A stretch of DNA of 64,000 nucleotides, from assembly GCF_000600295.1 (NCBI RefSeq), contig NZ_JEMG01000001.1:1281062-1345061 (forward strand). The letters run 5' to 3'. Each line of letters begins with the position of its first letter. Position 1 is the first letter of the stretch. The position numbers and the translations under genes were made by a program. The notes beneath the pieces were generated by a model. The model did not search any database. It saw only the letters and a program-made list of their open reading frames with translations, and was not told the origin of the DNA. The stretch comes from Hylemonella gracilis str. Niagara R (GTDB lineage: Bacteria > Pseudomonadota > Gammaproteobacteria > Burkholderiales > Burkholderiaceae_C). Positions 17,987 through 27,304 of this stretch are shown here, piece after piece.

Positions 17987-18826
17987 ATGAGCGTGAGTAC
18001 AAGTATTGCTGCATTCAGCAGCGCAGTGAAAGATTGGGCTTCGGAACTGCGGGCGACGCAGGCCAGGGCCGCCAGCAGCAAGGTGACCGTAGCGGAAACC
18101 GAGACCACACCCGATGGGCTCTCACTGGAGCAACTGGTCGAGGATAAGCGCAGCGCCATCCTGAAGATCAACCTCGAGCAAGTGCCGGAAGTGACATATT
18201 CCAAGGCGACCATCAAGGCTTTGGTCTATACCGGACCTCGCAACGCAGAAGAAGAGGCCGTCTACAAGCAAAAGAGACTTGAACTCGAGGAATTGACGAG
18301 TACGACGGGCGATGCGTGGGAAGCCTTCAAGGTGAAGAATGGCTTCGTCAACACGGATTTTGGCTTCACGCTGGCCCAGGATGGTTCCGTCGTCATTACC
18401 GATGGCAAGAACACCAAACTGACGTGGATGCAAAGGGACAGCATCAAAACACTCGCCAATCAGTCCAAGGAGTTTTCTGACAACGCTCGGGACTTGGCGA
18501 AATCCATCATCGAGTACGTCGGGATGAGTGACAACACGAGTGGTCGCGCCGGATTGGGGAGATTTCATCTGGATGTCGAGAACTTCAGTCAGATGATCGA
18601 TCTGGGTCGGCAATTCAATACGGAAGCGGCCTTCAGCATTGCGATTGCAATGAACAATAGCGATCCCAGCCGACCCAAAATGCTCGTCGTTCCTACGTGG
18701 CGCTGGGAGACTCAATTGCGAGCAGCGGGTGAAAACCGCTACGAGATGGGGACGGACGCCGCTGCGCAACGAGGGTCCGTATGGGATGGGAAATTCGTTC
18801 CATTCACCGGATGGAAGACAGTTTGA
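17987..18826 (+). CDS. Hypothetical protein, orphan between two terminators
   Basis: A 279-residue hydrophilic protein that I do not recognise. The N-terminus is Ser/Ala-rich (MSVSTSIAAFSSAVKDW) without a Sec signal or membrane segment. A helical, charge-rich middle part (about 85-120, EEEAVYKQKRLELEEL) follows. The C-terminal third has aromatic motifs such as RWETQLRAAGENRYEMG. Base composition is visibly less GC-rich than neighbours and rarer codons are used, suggesting transfer. It is a single-gene unit enclosed by terminators at 17868-17901 and 18845-18880. A secreted or surface-related role is possible but unsupported. Confidence 0.75.
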   Translation: MSVSTSIAAFSSAVKDWASELRATQARAASSKVTVAETETTPDGLSLEQLVEDKRSAILKINLEQVPEVTYSKATIKALVYTGPRNAEEEAVYKQKRLELEELTSTTGDAWEAFKVKNGFVNTDFGFTLAQDGSVVITDGKNTKLTWMQRDSIKTLANQSKEFSDNARDLAKSIIEYVGMSDNTSGRAGLGRFHLDVENFSQMIDLGRQFNTEAAFSIAIAMNNSDPSRPKMLVVPTWRWETQLRAAGENRYEMGTDAAAQRGSVWDGKFVPFTGWKTV

Positions 18827-18844
18827 TGTCGTGGGTGGAGTGGG

Positions 18845-18880
18845 AAATGAAAAAGTCGGCGTTTGCCGACTTTTTCATTT
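18845..18880. terminator. Intrinsic terminator after the orphan gene
   Basis: A perfect 16-bp stem (aaatgaaaaagtcggc against gccgactttttcattt) with loop gttt; the run of T in the 3' arm makes it a strong rho-independent terminator. Being symmetric, with an A-run on the left, it can work in both directions. Confidence 0.92.
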
Positions 18881-18977
18881 TCATAGCGCCGTCTGTGCTT
18901 GTACTTCGCATACCCATGGATACCGGCAAACTTTGATGAGCACAAACGGAATGCGAGAGGCCGTTTTTCCGGGGGAA

Positions 18978-19015
18978 AAGGAAAAGCCCGGAAGCGCTTG
19001 GACGCTTCCGGGCTT
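18978..19015 (-). terminator. Intrinsic terminator of the tRNA-Thr gene
   Basis: On the minus strand a 12-bp stem (aagcccggaagc against gcttccgggctt) is followed by TTCCTTTTCC. It begins 6 bases after the CCA end of the tRNA. Confidence 0.85.
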
Positions 19016-19020
19016 GAACC

Positions 19021-19096
19021 TGGTGCCGGAGAAAGGAATCGAACCCTCGACCTTCTCATTACGAATGAGCTGCTCTACCAACTGAGCTACACCGGC
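19021..19096 (-). tRNA. tRNA-Thr (anticodon CGT)
   Basis: A 76-nt tRNA on the minus strand beginning GCCGGTGTAGCTCAGTTGG and ending in encoded CCA. The anticodon arm is CTCAT-TCGTAA-TGAG with anticodon CGU, reading ACG. The T arm contains GGTTCGATTCC and the acceptor stem GCCGG pairs with CCGGC. No intron or mismatch in stems is seen. Confidence 0.97.
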
Positions 19097-19106
19097 GAAG
19101 CCCTGG

Positions 19107-19112
19107 ATTATA
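19107..19112 (-). promoter_or_regulatory. -10 element of the tRNA-Thr promoter
   Basis: A perfect TATAAT on the minus strand lies 11 bases upstream of the tRNA 5' end. The -35 region is poorly conserved, so the assignment rests on the -10 match and its spacing. Confidence 0.55.
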
Positions 19113-19168
19113 GGATATTTGCTGCGGCGTTCAGGGACTGCCTCGGGGTGGGAACGGTGGCCTCGGCC

Positions 19169-20185
19169 TCAGGCCTGGTGGTAAGTCGTCACGCGCTCCA
19201 CCTCGTTCTTGCTGCCGAGGATGACGCTCACACGCTCGTGCAGCTTCTTGGGTTGAATGTCCAGGATGCGCTGGCGGCCGTTGGTGGCTGCGCCACCGGC
19301 CTGCTCGACCAGCCAGCTCATGGGGTTGGCCTCGTACATCAGGCGCAGCTTGCCGGGTTTGTCCGGCTCGCGCTTGTCCCAGGGGTACATGAAGACGCCG
19401 CCGCGCGTGAGGATGCGGTGCACGTCGGCCACCATGCTGGCGATCCAGCGCATGTTGAAGTCCTTGCCGCGTGGACCTTCCTTGCCTTGCAGGCATTCGT
19501 CGATGTAGCGTTTCACCGGGGCGTCCCAGTGGCGCATGTTCGACATATTGATGGCGAATTCCTTCGTGTCTTCGGGGATGCGCACGTTTTCCTGCGTGAG
19601 CACGAAGGAGCCCTGCTCGCGGTCCAGCGTGAACATGGCCACGCCGTCACCCACGGTCAGCACCAGCGTGGTTTGAGGACCGTACACGCAGTAGCCGGCC
19701 GCGACCTGCTGCTTACCGGCCTGCAGAAAGTCGGCTTCGGTGACGGGTTCGATCTTGTTCGGGTCATCGTGGTGCTTCTTGAGCACGCTGAAGATGGTGC
19801 CGATGCTGACGTTCACGTCGATGTTGCTGCTGCCGTCCAGCGGGTCGAACAGCAGCAGGTACTCGCCTTGCGGGTAGCGGTTGGGCACGGCGTAGATGCT
19901 GTCCATCTCCTCGCTGGCCATGGCGGCCAGGTGGCCGCCCCATTCATTGGCCTCGATCAGCACCTCGTTGGCGATGATGTCCAGCTTCTTCTGCACCTCG
20001 CCCTGCACGTTCTCGCTGTCGGCGCTGCCCAGCACGCCGCCCAGAGCGCCCTTGTTGACGGCGTGGCTGATGCTCTTGCAGGCGCGCGCCACCACCTCGA
20101 GCAGCAGGCGCAGCTCGGACGGGATATGGCCGTGGACGCGCTGTTGCTCGACGAGGTATCGGCTGAGGGAAATCTTCTGACTCAT
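19169..20185 (-). CDS. fbp: Fructose-1,6-bisphosphatase class I
   Basis: Gluconeogenic hydrolysis of fructose-1,6-bisphosphate to fructose-6-phosphate. The 338-residue protein has the metal-binding [15 protein letters not shown] segment near residue 110 with preceding acidic residues (SEEMDS), and the C-terminal [21 protein letters not shown] containing the FBPase active-site pattern. The ATG at 20185 ([15 protein letters not shown]) is typical; an ATG 18 bases upstream is also in frame. It follows pepN on the same strand by 14 bp. Confidence 0.96.
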   Translation of the reverse strand: MSQKISLSRYLVEQQRVHGHIPSELRLLLEVVARACKSISHAVNKGALGGVLGSADSENVQGEVQKKLDIIANEVLIEANEWGGHLAAMASEEMDSIYAVPNRYPQGEYLLLFDPLDGSSNIDVNVSIGTIFSVLKKHHDDPNKIEPVTEADFLQAGKQQVAAGYCVYGPQTTLVLTVGDGVAMFTLDREQGSFVLTQENVRIPEDTKEFAINMSNMRHWDAPVKRYIDECLQGKEGPRGKDFNMRWIASMVADVHRILTRGGVFMYPWDKREPDKPGKLRLMYEANPMSWLVEQAGGAATNGRQRILDIQPKKLHERVSVILGSKNEVERVTTYHQA

Positions 20186-20199
20186 GGTTCGGTTCTCGT

Positions 20200-22854
20200 T
20201 CATTCTTCGGCCAGCGCACGCGTGACCACCTCGCGCACATCGTTGCTCAGGTCCGGCTTGGCGGCGACACGGGCGATGGCCTCGCGGGCGGCGTGGCGGT
20301 AGGGCTCGGCCAGCTTCTTCCAGCGGTCCAGCGCGCGCGCAAGGCGGGCGGCGACCTGTGGGTTGAGGGCGTCGAGTTCCAGCACGCGCTCGCTCCAGTA
20401 CACATAACCGGCCGCGTCGGCGCGGTGGAAGGCGCCGGGGTTGGCGCTGCAGTAGCTGAAGATCAGGCTGCGCGCACGGTTGGGGTTCTTGAGCGTGAAG
20501 TCCGGGTGCTTCATGAGCTGCTTGACGGCGGGCAGCACGTCGCCGCTGCGGTCGGACGCGCCGGCTTGCAACGCGAACCATTTGTCCAACACCAGGGCCT
20601 CGTTCTTGAACAGGGTGTGGAAGCGCTGTAGGGCGTCGCGCGCCAGCGTGTGACCGCTCTGCACCAGGGCGGCCAGGGCGTTGAAGCGGTCTGTCATATT
20701 GCCCGCGTCCTTGAAGCGCTGGTAGGTCTTGCCGGGCCAGACCACGTCGCCGGTCTCGCGCGCGGCCAGGCAGAGCATGGCCAGCGACAAGCCCGCCAGC
20801 GCGCGCCGGCCGGATGACAGGGCATCGGGCCGGTAGGCGCCCGTGTCTTGGTGCTGTTCGTAGGCCCAGGCCCAGTCCTCGCGCAACTCCAGCGCGAGCT
20901 GGCCACGCATGGCCTCGCGCACAGCGTGCACGCGCTGCGGGTCCACCACGTCCAACTGCTCGGCGATGTAGGTCTCCGAGGGCAGGGTGAGGACGAGTTC
21001 CTTGAAGGCGGCGTCGAGCTGCGGGTGGCGCAGCACGGCGCCCATCGCGTCCAGGTAGGCCGCGTCCAGCGGTCGTTCGACGGTGCCGCTCTCGATGGCA
21101 GCCAGGGCGCGTTTGAGAGCCAGGCGCTGGCCGGCTTCCCAGCGGTTGAAGGGGTCGCTGTCGTGCGCCAGCAGGGTCAGCAACTCGGCATCGCTGTAGT
21201 CGTAGCGCAGCACCACGGGCGCGCTGAAGCCGCGCAGCAGCGAGGGCACGGGCTCGGACACCACGCCTTCGAACACCACCTCGGTCTGCGTCTCGCTGAG
21301 CACGACCGTGCGGGCGCTGTCGGGGATTTCACGACCATCGGCGTACAGCAGGCCCAGGGCGACGGGGATCACGAACGGCAGTTTCTCGGCCTGGCCTGGC
21401 GTGGGCGGGCAGCTCTGCGTGAGCGTCAGCGTGTAGCGCTGCGCCGTCGCGTCGTAGCGGCCGTGCGCCGCGACCTGGGGCGTGCCCGCCTGGCTGTACC
21501 AGCGCTTGAACTGCGGCAGCAGGCGCGCGAGTTCAGAGCCGGGGTTGGCGTCGGCGATGGCCTGGGCGAAGTCGTCGCAGGTCACGGCCTGGCCGTCATG
21601 GCGCTGGAAGTACAGCGCCATACCCTTGGCGAAACCCTCGCGACTCGTCAGCGTCTGCTGCATGCGCACGACTTCCGAGCCTTTTTCGTACACCGTGACC
21701 GTGTAGAAATTGTTGATCTCGATGTAGCTGTCGGGGCGCACCGGGTGGGCCATGGGGCCCGCGTCTTCCGGGAACTGGGCGGTGCGCAGCACGCGCACGT
21801 CCTCGATGCGCTTGACGGCGCGGGCGCTGGCCTCGCCCGCCAGGTCCATGCTGAATTCCTGGTCGCGGAAGACGGTCAGGCCTTCCTTGAGCGAGAGCTG
21901 GAACCAGTCGCGGCAGGTCACGCGGTTGCCGGTCCAGTTGTGAAAGTACTCGTGACCCACCACGCTCTCGATGTTGGCGTAGTCGACGTCGGTGGCCGTG
22001 GCTTGGCTGGCCAGCACGAACTTGGTGTTGAAGATGTTGAGGCCCTTGTTCTCCATCGCGCCCATGTTGAAGTCGCTGGTGGCGACGATCATGAAGCGGT
22101 CCAGGTCCAGCGGCAGCTGGAAGCGTGCCTCGTCCCAGGCGATGGAGGCCATCAGCGAGTTCATCGCGTGCTCGGTCTTGTCCAAGTCGCCAGGGCGCAC
22201 ATAGACCTGCAGCAAGTGTTCGCGGCCGTTGCGGGCCTTGATGCGCTGTTCACGCGCGACCAGCTGGCCCGCCACCAGGGCGAAGAGGTAGCAGGGCTTC
22301 TTGTGCGGATCGACCCACTTGGCGTAGTGGCGGCCGCCTTCCAGCTCGCCTTGCTCGACCAGGTTGCCGTTGGACAGCAGCACGGGGTATTTCTTCTTGT
22401 CCGCGCGCAGGGTGACCGTGTAGCTGGCCATCACGTCCGGACGGTCGAGGAAGTAGGTGATGCGGCGAAAGCCCTCAGCTTCGCACTGCGTGAAGAAGGT
22501 GCCCTGGCTCACGTACAGGCCCATGAGCTTGCTGTTCTTCTCGGGCGTGCAGGTGGTGAAAATTTCCAGGTCGAAGGCGTCTGTGCCCGTGGGCAGGTTT
22601 TCCAGCACGAGCTGGTCACCTTCGGTCTTGAAGCTCGTTCCCTGGCCATTCACCAAGACGCGGGCGAGGTTCAGTTCCTCGCCGTCGAGCTTCAGGGCCT
22701 GCGCGGCAACCTCGGGGTTGCGACGCAGGCGCATCTTGTTGAGCACACGGGTCTTGGCCGGGTCCAGGTCGAAGGTCAGCTCGACGCTGTCGATCCAGAA
22801 GGCGGGGGCCGTGTAGTCCTCGCGCCGGATGACGGTGGTTTGTCCTTCACGCAT
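20200..22854 (-). CDS. pepN: Aminopeptidase N (M1 family zinc metallopeptidase)
   Basis: Cytosolic broad-specificity aminopeptidase. The 884-residue length is close to the 870 of E. coli PepN. The substrate-anchoring GAMEN motif ([13 protein letters not shown]) is near residue 265, and the zinc site HEYFH is at 301-305 followed by the third ligand Glu in [13 protein letters not shown] near 324. The C-terminal alpha-helical domain is complete. It starts 4 bp after the prfB stop and is followed by fbp, so prfB-pepN-fbp are probably cotranscribed. Confidence 0.96.
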   Translation of the reverse strand: MREGQTTVIRREDYTAPAFWIDSVELTFDLDPAKTRVLNKMRLRRNPEVAAQALKLDGEELNLARVLVNGQGTSFKTEGDQLVLENLPTGTDAFDLEIFTTCTPEKNSKLMGLYVSQGTFFTQCEAEGFRRITYFLDRPDVMASYTVTLRADKKKYPVLLSNGNLVEQGELEGGRHYAKWVDPHKKPCYLFALVAGQLVAREQRIKARNGREHLLQVYVRPGDLDKTEHAMNSLMASIAWDEARFQLPLDLDRFMIVATSDFNMGAMENKGLNIFNTKFVLASQATATDVDYANIESVVGHEYFHNWTGNRVTCRDWFQLSLKEGLTVFRDQEFSMDLAGEASARAVKRIEDVRVLRTAQFPEDAGPMAHPVRPDSYIEINNFYTVTVYEKGSEVVRMQQTLTSREGFAKGMALYFQRHDGQAVTCDDFAQAIADANPGSELARLLPQFKRWYSQAGTPQVAAHGRYDATAQRYTLTLTQSCPPTPGQAEKLPFVIPVALGLLYADGREIPDSARTVVLSETQTEVVFEGVVSEPVPSLLRGFSAPVVLRYDYSDAELLTLLAHDSDPFNRWEAGQRLALKRALAAIESGTVERPLDAAYLDAMGAVLRHPQLDAAFKELVLTLPSETYIAEQLDVVDPQRVHAVREAMRGQLALELREDWAWAYEQHQDTGAYRPDALSSGRRALAGLSLAMLCLAARETGDVVWPGKTYQRFKDAGNMTDRFNALAALVQSGHTLARDALQRFHTLFKNEALVLDKWFALQAGASDRSGDVLPAVKQLMKHPDFTLKNPNRARSLIFSYCSANPGAFHRADAAGYVYWSERVLELDALNPQVAARLARALDRWKKLAEPYRHAAREAIARVAAKPDLSNDVREVVTRALAEE

Positions 22855-22858
22855 GATT

Positions 22859-23963
22859 TCAGACTCCCTGCTTCAGTGAAGCTTCGATGAATGGGTCGAG
22901 ATCACCGTCCAGAACCTTCTGGGTGGCCGAGGTCTCGTAGTTGGTGCGCAGGTCCTTGATGCGGCTCTGGTCCAGCACGTAGCTGCGGATCTGGTGGCCC
23001 CAGCCCACGTCGGTCTTGGTGTCCTCGAGCTTCTGCTGTTCGGCCATGCGCTTCTTCATCTCATGGTCGTACAGGCGGCTGCGCAGACGGCGCCAGGCCA
23101 CGTCGCGGTTGCTGTGCTGGCTGCGCCCGTCCTGGCACTGCACCACGATGCCGGTGGGGATGTGCGTCAGGCGCACGGCCGAGTCGGTCTTGTTGATGTG
23201 CTGGCCGCCCGCGCCGCTGGCGCGGAAGGTGTCGGTGCGGACATCGGCCGGGTTGATTTCGATCTCGATGGTGTCGTCAATCTCCGGGTAGACGAAGATG
23301 GACGCAAAGCTGGTGTGGCGCCCCCCCGAACTGTCGAAGGGCGACTTGCGCACCAGGCGGTGCACGCCGGTTTCGGTGCGCAGCAGGCCGAAGGCGTAGT
23401 CGCCTTCGATCTTGATGGTCGCGCTCTTGATGCCGGCGGTGTCACCCGGGGTTTCGTCTTCCACCGTGGCCTTGAAGCCCTTGCGCTCGGCGTACTTGAG
23501 GTACTGGCGCAGCAGCATGCTGGCCCAGTCGCAGGCCTCGGTGCCGCCCGCGCCCGCCTGGATGTCCAGGAAGGCGGGCAGGGGGTCTGCCGGGTTGTTG
23601 AACATGCGGCGGAATTCGAGTTTCTCGACGATCTCCGCGAGCTTGCCCGCCTCGGCCTGGATGGTGCGCAGGCCCGCCTCGTCACCGTCTTCCTTGCTCA
23701 TTTCAAAGAGCTCGGAGTTGTCGGCCAGTTCGCTGGTGAGACGGTTGAGCGTGACGACCACCTCGTCCAGCGACTTTTTCTCCTTGCCGAGTTCCTGCGC
23801 CTTCTTGGGGTCGTTCCAGACCGTGGGGTCTTCCAGGGACGCGTTGACCGTCCTCAGTCGTTCAGCCTTGGCATCGTAGTCAAAGATACCCCCGAAGTTC
23901 AACCGTGCGCTGGCTGAGGTCGGCCAGTTGAGCGCCGATGGCGTTGATCTGTTCTGCGTCCAT
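22859..23963 (-). CDS. prfB: Peptide chain release factor 2 (with programmed +1 frameshift)
   Basis: Releases nascent chains at UGA and UAA stops. The coding sequence is in two frames: 27 codons from the ATG at 23963 to an in-frame UGA at 23880-23882, then the +1 frame from GAC to 22859, giving about 367 residues. The stop-recognition SPF tripeptide (KSPFDSSGG) and the catalytic GGQ (GAGGQHIN) are intact. The frameshift autoregulates synthesis: low RF2 allows shifting at its own UGA. The start is followed by the conserved helix leading to LRGYL just before the shift site. Confidence 0.95.
23879..23895 (-). promoter_or_regulatory. prfB: prfB programmed +1 frameshift site
   Basis: The minus strand reads CGGGGGTATCTTTGAC: an internal Shine-Dalgarno-like GGGGG, 3 bases of spacing, the slippery CUU and the UGA followed by C (poor termination context). 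This matches the classical RF2 autoregulatory site of E. coli almost base for base. Confidence 0.95.
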
Positions 23964-24046
23964 GGTGGGCAATCCTGTCGTGTTCTGAGGCGGTCCGGGA
24001 GGAGTGGGCGCGCCATTCCATGCCATGCGCCCGTGAACCGGGTATT

Positions 24047-24985
24047 TTAGTTGGACAGGAAGTCCTCGATCAGGGCCGCCAATTGCGCGGGCTGGTCATG
24101 GTGCAACATGTGCGCCGCGTCTTGAATGACTTCGCGCCGCAACCCTGGCACAGCTTGCAGCCGTTCGTGGAATTCCGCCAGGCTATAGCGTCCTTGCCAC
24201 CACTGTTCCATCTGCGTGTCGGAGGCTTCGACGACGAGCACAGGGGCTGTGATGGCGGCATAGGCGGCTCGCACCTCGTCCACGCGGTAGAGCTGGGCGT
24301 TGACGATCTTGTGCGCCGCGTCACCCAGGATTTCCCAGGCTCCCTGGTTCGGCCCCTGCGTGATCGGCCGAGCCCATTGCCGTGCCAGCCATTGCGCCTT
24401 GTCCTCAGGCAGACGCGGGTTGGTCTTCATGAGGCGGCGGGCCACCCCATCGGCATCGGCGTAGGTCTTGAGCGCCATGTCGCCGCGATGAAATTGCTTG
24501 AGTTCGTCCATCCAGGTCGCGTGACGCGCGGGGGCTTGCTCGGGCCGGGTCGCCGGCAGGCCAAAGCCTTCAAGGTTGATCAGACGGCGGATACGCTCGG
24601 GTCGAGCCCCCGCGTACAGCATGACCACATTGCCGCCCATGCTGTGGCCGAGGAGGTCCACGGGTTGGCCGGGGGCAATCTGGTCGAGCAGGAAATCCAG
24701 GTCGGCTAGGTAGTCGGGAAACCAATAGTGGTCTTGCGACGGGCCTTCGGTCAGGCCGAAGCCGCGCCAGTCCGCCGCGATGATGGGGCGGCCCTGCACA
24801 AAGGCCTCGCCGAAGGCGTCAACCACGAACTGGAAGGATGCGGCCACGTCCATCCAGCCATGCATCAACACCAGGGGAGGCTGGGCGGCGGCCTGCAGGG
24901 AATCGGGTCCCCAACGCAGCACGTGGTAGTTCAGGGTGCGGACGGGAACGTGGCCGCTGCGGGCGATGCGACGAGGCTGGTACAT
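24047..24985 (-). CDS. Alpha/beta-fold hydrolase
   Basis: A 312-residue serine hydrolase. The oxyanion-hole HGWMD segment is near residue 43, the nucleophile elbow GHSMGG near 118, the acid probably in VVEASDT near 240, and the catalytic His in IQDAAHMLHHDQP near 289. No signal peptide is seen. The ATG at 24985 is chosen; one 12 bases upstream (24997) is possible. It lies just upstream of prfB on the same strand and is divergent from the aldo/keto reductase. Substrate unknown; lipase, esterase or haloalkane-type activity cannot be told apart. Confidence 0.85.
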   Translation of the reverse strand: MYQPRRIARSGHVPVRTLNYHVLRWGPDSLQAAAQPPLVLMHGWMDVAASFQFVVDAFGEAFVQGRPIIAADWRGFGLTEGPSQDHYWFPDYLADLDFLLDQIAPGQPVDLLGHSMGGNVVMLYAGARPERIRRLINLEGFGLPATRPEQAPARHATWMDELKQFHRGDMALKTYADADGVARRLMKTNPRLPEDKAQWLARQWARPITQGPNQGAWEILGDAAHKIVNAQLYRVDEVRAAYAAITAPVLVVEASDTQMEQWWQGRYSLAEFHERLQAVPGLRREVIQDAAHMLHHDQPAQLAALIEDFLSN

Positions 24986-25103
24986 GGCACCGATCATACG
25001 AAGGCCGCAGGGCCGGCTCAGTCAATGGCGTGACTTCGGCGTGGCCCCAGGGCAGGTCGTAAACTCGCCGGGCATTCCTACGAACCCGAGAAAGAAACAC
25101 ACC

Positions 25104-26192
25104 ATGACCCCTGCGATGAACCTCGTCCCGCTAGGCACCAGCGACCTGCGCGTCACGCCCATCTGTCTGGGCACGATGACCTTTGGCGAGCAGGTGAACG
25201 AGGCGGACGCGCACGCCATCCTGGACCGTTCCCTGGAGCGGGGCGTGAATTTCCTCGACACCGCCGAGATGTACTCGGTGCCCGCGCGGGCCGAGACCTT
25301 CAATGCGACCGAGAAGATCATCGGCAACTGGCTGACCAAGCGCCCCGATGCCCGCAAGAAGATGGTGCTGGCGACCAAGGTGGCCGGGCCTTCGCGTGGC
25401 ATGCCCTGGGTGCGCAATGGCTCCACGAACCTGACCCCGGAGGACATCATTGCGGCGTGCGAAGGCAGCTTGAAGCGCATGAAGACGGACGTGATCGACC
25501 TCTACCAGATCCACTGGCCGGTGCGCCACGTGCCGGCTTTCGGTGCCATGTACTTCGACGTGGAGAAGTCCAGGAAGGAAGACGCGGCGCTCACGCCCAT
25601 CCTCGCCCAGCTGGAGGCCATGGACAAGCTCGTGAAAGCCGGCAAGGTCCGCGCCATCGGCCTGTCGAACGAAACGCCCTACGGTGTGCATGAGTTCGTG
25701 CGCCTGGCCGAACAGCACGGACTGCCGCGCGTGGCGACGGTGCAGAACCCGTATTGCCTGAGCAACCGCACGGTCGAGAATGGCCTGGATGAAACGCTGC
25801 ACCGTCTGAACGTGGGCCTGTTGGCCTATTCGCCGCTGGGTTTTGGCGCCTTGACGGGCAAGTACGACGCGAGTGGTTTCATCGGCCCGGGTGCGCCCGA
25901 GGAGGCTCGCCTGACCAAGTTCGAGTCATCGCGCAAGCAGCGCTGGGGACGCCCTGAGGCGCTGGAGGCCGCTCGCCGTTACAACGCACTGGCGCGTGCG
26001 CACGGTCTGACGCCCACGCGTTTGGCGCTGGCCTTCTGCTACACCAAGTGGCAGGTGGCGAGCACCATCATCGGCGTGACCTCGGTGGCGCAGTTGGACG
26101 AGGATCTGGACGCCTGGGGCACGACGCTGTCGCCCGAGTTGTTGCAGGCGATCGACCATATCCGCAAGGAGATCCGCGATCCGGCGGTGTGA
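25104..26192 (+). CDS. tas: NADP(H)-dependent aldo/keto reductase, Tas-like
   Basis: A 362-residue TIM-barrel oxidoreductase. It starts NLVPLGTSDLRVTPICLGTMTFGEQ, the pattern of E. coli Tas (346 residues). Catalytic residues are visible as Asp and Tyr in NFLDTAEMYSVP, Lys in LATKVAGPSRG and His in YQIHWPVRH. The C-terminal cofactor segment is present. GAGAAAG lies before the ATG. The natural substrate of Tas proteins is unclear. The next gene, ybaK, follows after 14 bp and is probably cotranscribed. Confidence 0.9.
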   Translation: MTPAMNLVPLGTSDLRVTPICLGTMTFGEQVNEADAHAILDRSLERGVNFLDTAEMYSVPARAETFNATEKIIGNWLTKRPDARKKMVLATKVAGPSRGMPWVRNGSTNLTPEDIIAACEGSLKRMKTDVIDLYQIHWPVRHVPAFGAMYFDVEKSRKEDAALTPILAQLEAMDKLVKAGKVRAIGLSNETPYGVHEFVRLAEQHGLPRVATVQNPYCLSNRTVENGLDETLHRLNVGLLAYSPLGFGALTGKYDASGFIGPGAPEEARLTKFESSRKQRWGRPEALEAARRYNALARAHGLTPTRLALAFCYTKWQVASTIIGVTSVAQLDEDLDAWGTTLSPELLQAIDHIRKEIRDPAV

Positions 26193-26206
26193 GTGGACGT
26201 TTTTTC

Positions 26207-26698
26207 ATGGCGAAGAAAGAGCATGTTTCGGAAACGCCCGCCACGGCCTTGTTGAAGGCGCGGGGGGTGGCGTTCACCGAGCACCTGTATGACTACGTGG
26301 AGCACGGCGGCACGGCGGAATCGTCGCGGCAGCTCGGGTTCCCGGAGCACGAGGTCGTGAAGACCCTGGTCATGCAGGACCAGGACGCGAAGCCATTGAT
26401 TGTGTTGATGCATGGCGACCGCAAGGTGTCCACCAAGAACTTGGCGCGGCAGATCGGCGCCAAGTCGGTCGAACCCTGCAAGCCCGAGGTGGCGAACCGG
26501 CACAGCGGTTACTTGGTGGGTGGCACCTCGCCTTTCGGCACGAAGCGGGAGATGCCGGTCTACATCGAGGAGAGCATCTTGGCCTTGCCGAAGATCGCCA
26601 TCAACGGCGGGCGGCGGGGGTATCTGGTGGGGATTGCGCCGTCGGTGTGCCTTGAATTGCTGAATGCCAAAGTGGTGAATTGCGCGATTGGGGATTGA
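26207..26698 (+). CDS. ybaK: Cys-tRNA(Pro)/Cys-tRNA(Cys) deacylase YbaK
   Basis: A 163-residue trans-editing enzyme that hydrolyses mischarged Cys-tRNA(Pro). The YbaK/EbsC fold signature is visible: STKNLARQIGAKSVEPCKPE with the catalytic Lys region near residue 65-75, followed by SGYLVGGTSPFGTK near 102. Length is as expected (E. coli 159). The gene ends a two-gene unit with tas; beyond it starts the 600-bp structured non-coding region. Confidence 0.92.
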   Translation: MAKKEHVSETPATALLKARGVAFTEHLYDYVEHGGTAESSRQLGFPEHEVVKTLVMQDQDAKPLIVLMHGDRKVSTKNLARQIGAKSVEPCKPEVANRHSGYLVGGTSPFGTKREMPVYIEESILALPKIAINGGRRGYLVGIAPSVCLELLNAKVVNCAIGD

Positions 26699-26733
26699 CG
26701 TTTTAGGTCGGGTGCTTGAGTGAGTGGCGGGCG

Positions 26734-26973
26734 CGTGAACCGGGCCGGCCGCCAGCGCGCTCATACGGGGATGGTCGGCTGCGCCGACTTCGCCTTGCCC
26801 AAAGGGCGAAAAGCCGCTCCGGCATAACTCACTGCGCGCTCTGCGAGCGCTCCGTTCAGACAAGATGCCGGAAATCAGATCACAAAGCGCGCCGACTTCG
26901 GCGCGCAGCGGCTTTTCGCCCTTTGGGCAAGGCCATCCCCGAAATCGCGCCCCGGCGGCCGGCCCGGCTCACG
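26734..26973 (+). repeat. Structured repeat unit I (outer arm, D block, inner arm, C block)
   Basis: A 240-nt non-coding unit. Outer arms 26734-26753 and 26954-26973 pair over 20 bp (one mismatch); inner arms 26792-26818 and 26907-26933 pair perfectly over 27 bp. Between them lie the D block (26754-26791, with a gtcggc/gccgac hairpin), the C block (26819-26906, with hairpins gcgctc/gagcgc, ccggca/tgccgg and gcgcgccga/tcggcgcgc) and a short F block (26934-26953, ccccgaaatcgc). D, C and F recur in unit II; the arms do not. Small open frames here have no family similarity. Confidence 0.85.
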
Positions 26974-27022
26974 CTTTCTGCCAGGGGGAGTTCCTACAAC
27001 TGCGTGCCTGCGTTCTTGCCGT

Positions 27023-27261
27023 GCGCGAGCTGGGCTGTGTGCCGTGGTGCGATTTCGGGGGCGGCATCGTCAGGGTGGTGCACGCCGTGGCGCGCTGAAG
27101 TCAGCGCGCTTTGTGATCTGATTTCCGGCAACTGTCTGAGCGTAGCGCTCGTAGAGCGCGCAGCGAGTTATGCCGGACAGGCGTGTGCCACCCTGGCGAT
27201 GCGAAGTCGGCAAAGCCGACCGCTCCCGTATGAGCGCCTCGGCACACAGCCCAGCTCGCGC
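27023..27261 (-). repeat. Structured repeat unit II (inverted copy with different arms)
   Basis: A 239-nt copy of the same architecture in opposite orientation, 49 nt from unit I. Outer arms 27023-27044 and 27240-27261 pair perfectly over 22 bp; inner arms 27064-27086 and 27180-27202 pair over 23 bp with three mismatches. D (27203-27239), C (27087-27179) and F (27045-27063) match unit I, while both pairs of arms have unrelated sequence. One C-block stem differs from unit I by a compensated pair (C-G to T-A). The 43 bases after it, up to 27304, show nothing recognisable. Confidence 0.85.
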
Positions 27262-27304
27262 ACAGCCAACCAAGTGTGAACACCTAGTCAGGCCCGCCCA
27301 AACG

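Noticed and set aside
18899-20302. Long plus-strand frame through tRNA-Thr and fbp
   Set aside because: It crosses a tRNA gene and its terminator and is the antisense shadow of fbp.
22859-24016. A single-frame prfB starting at 24016 or a frameshift sequencing error
   Set aside because: The zero frame from 23963 encodes the conserved RF2 N-terminus up to the UGA, and the slip site matches the classical autoregulatory signal.
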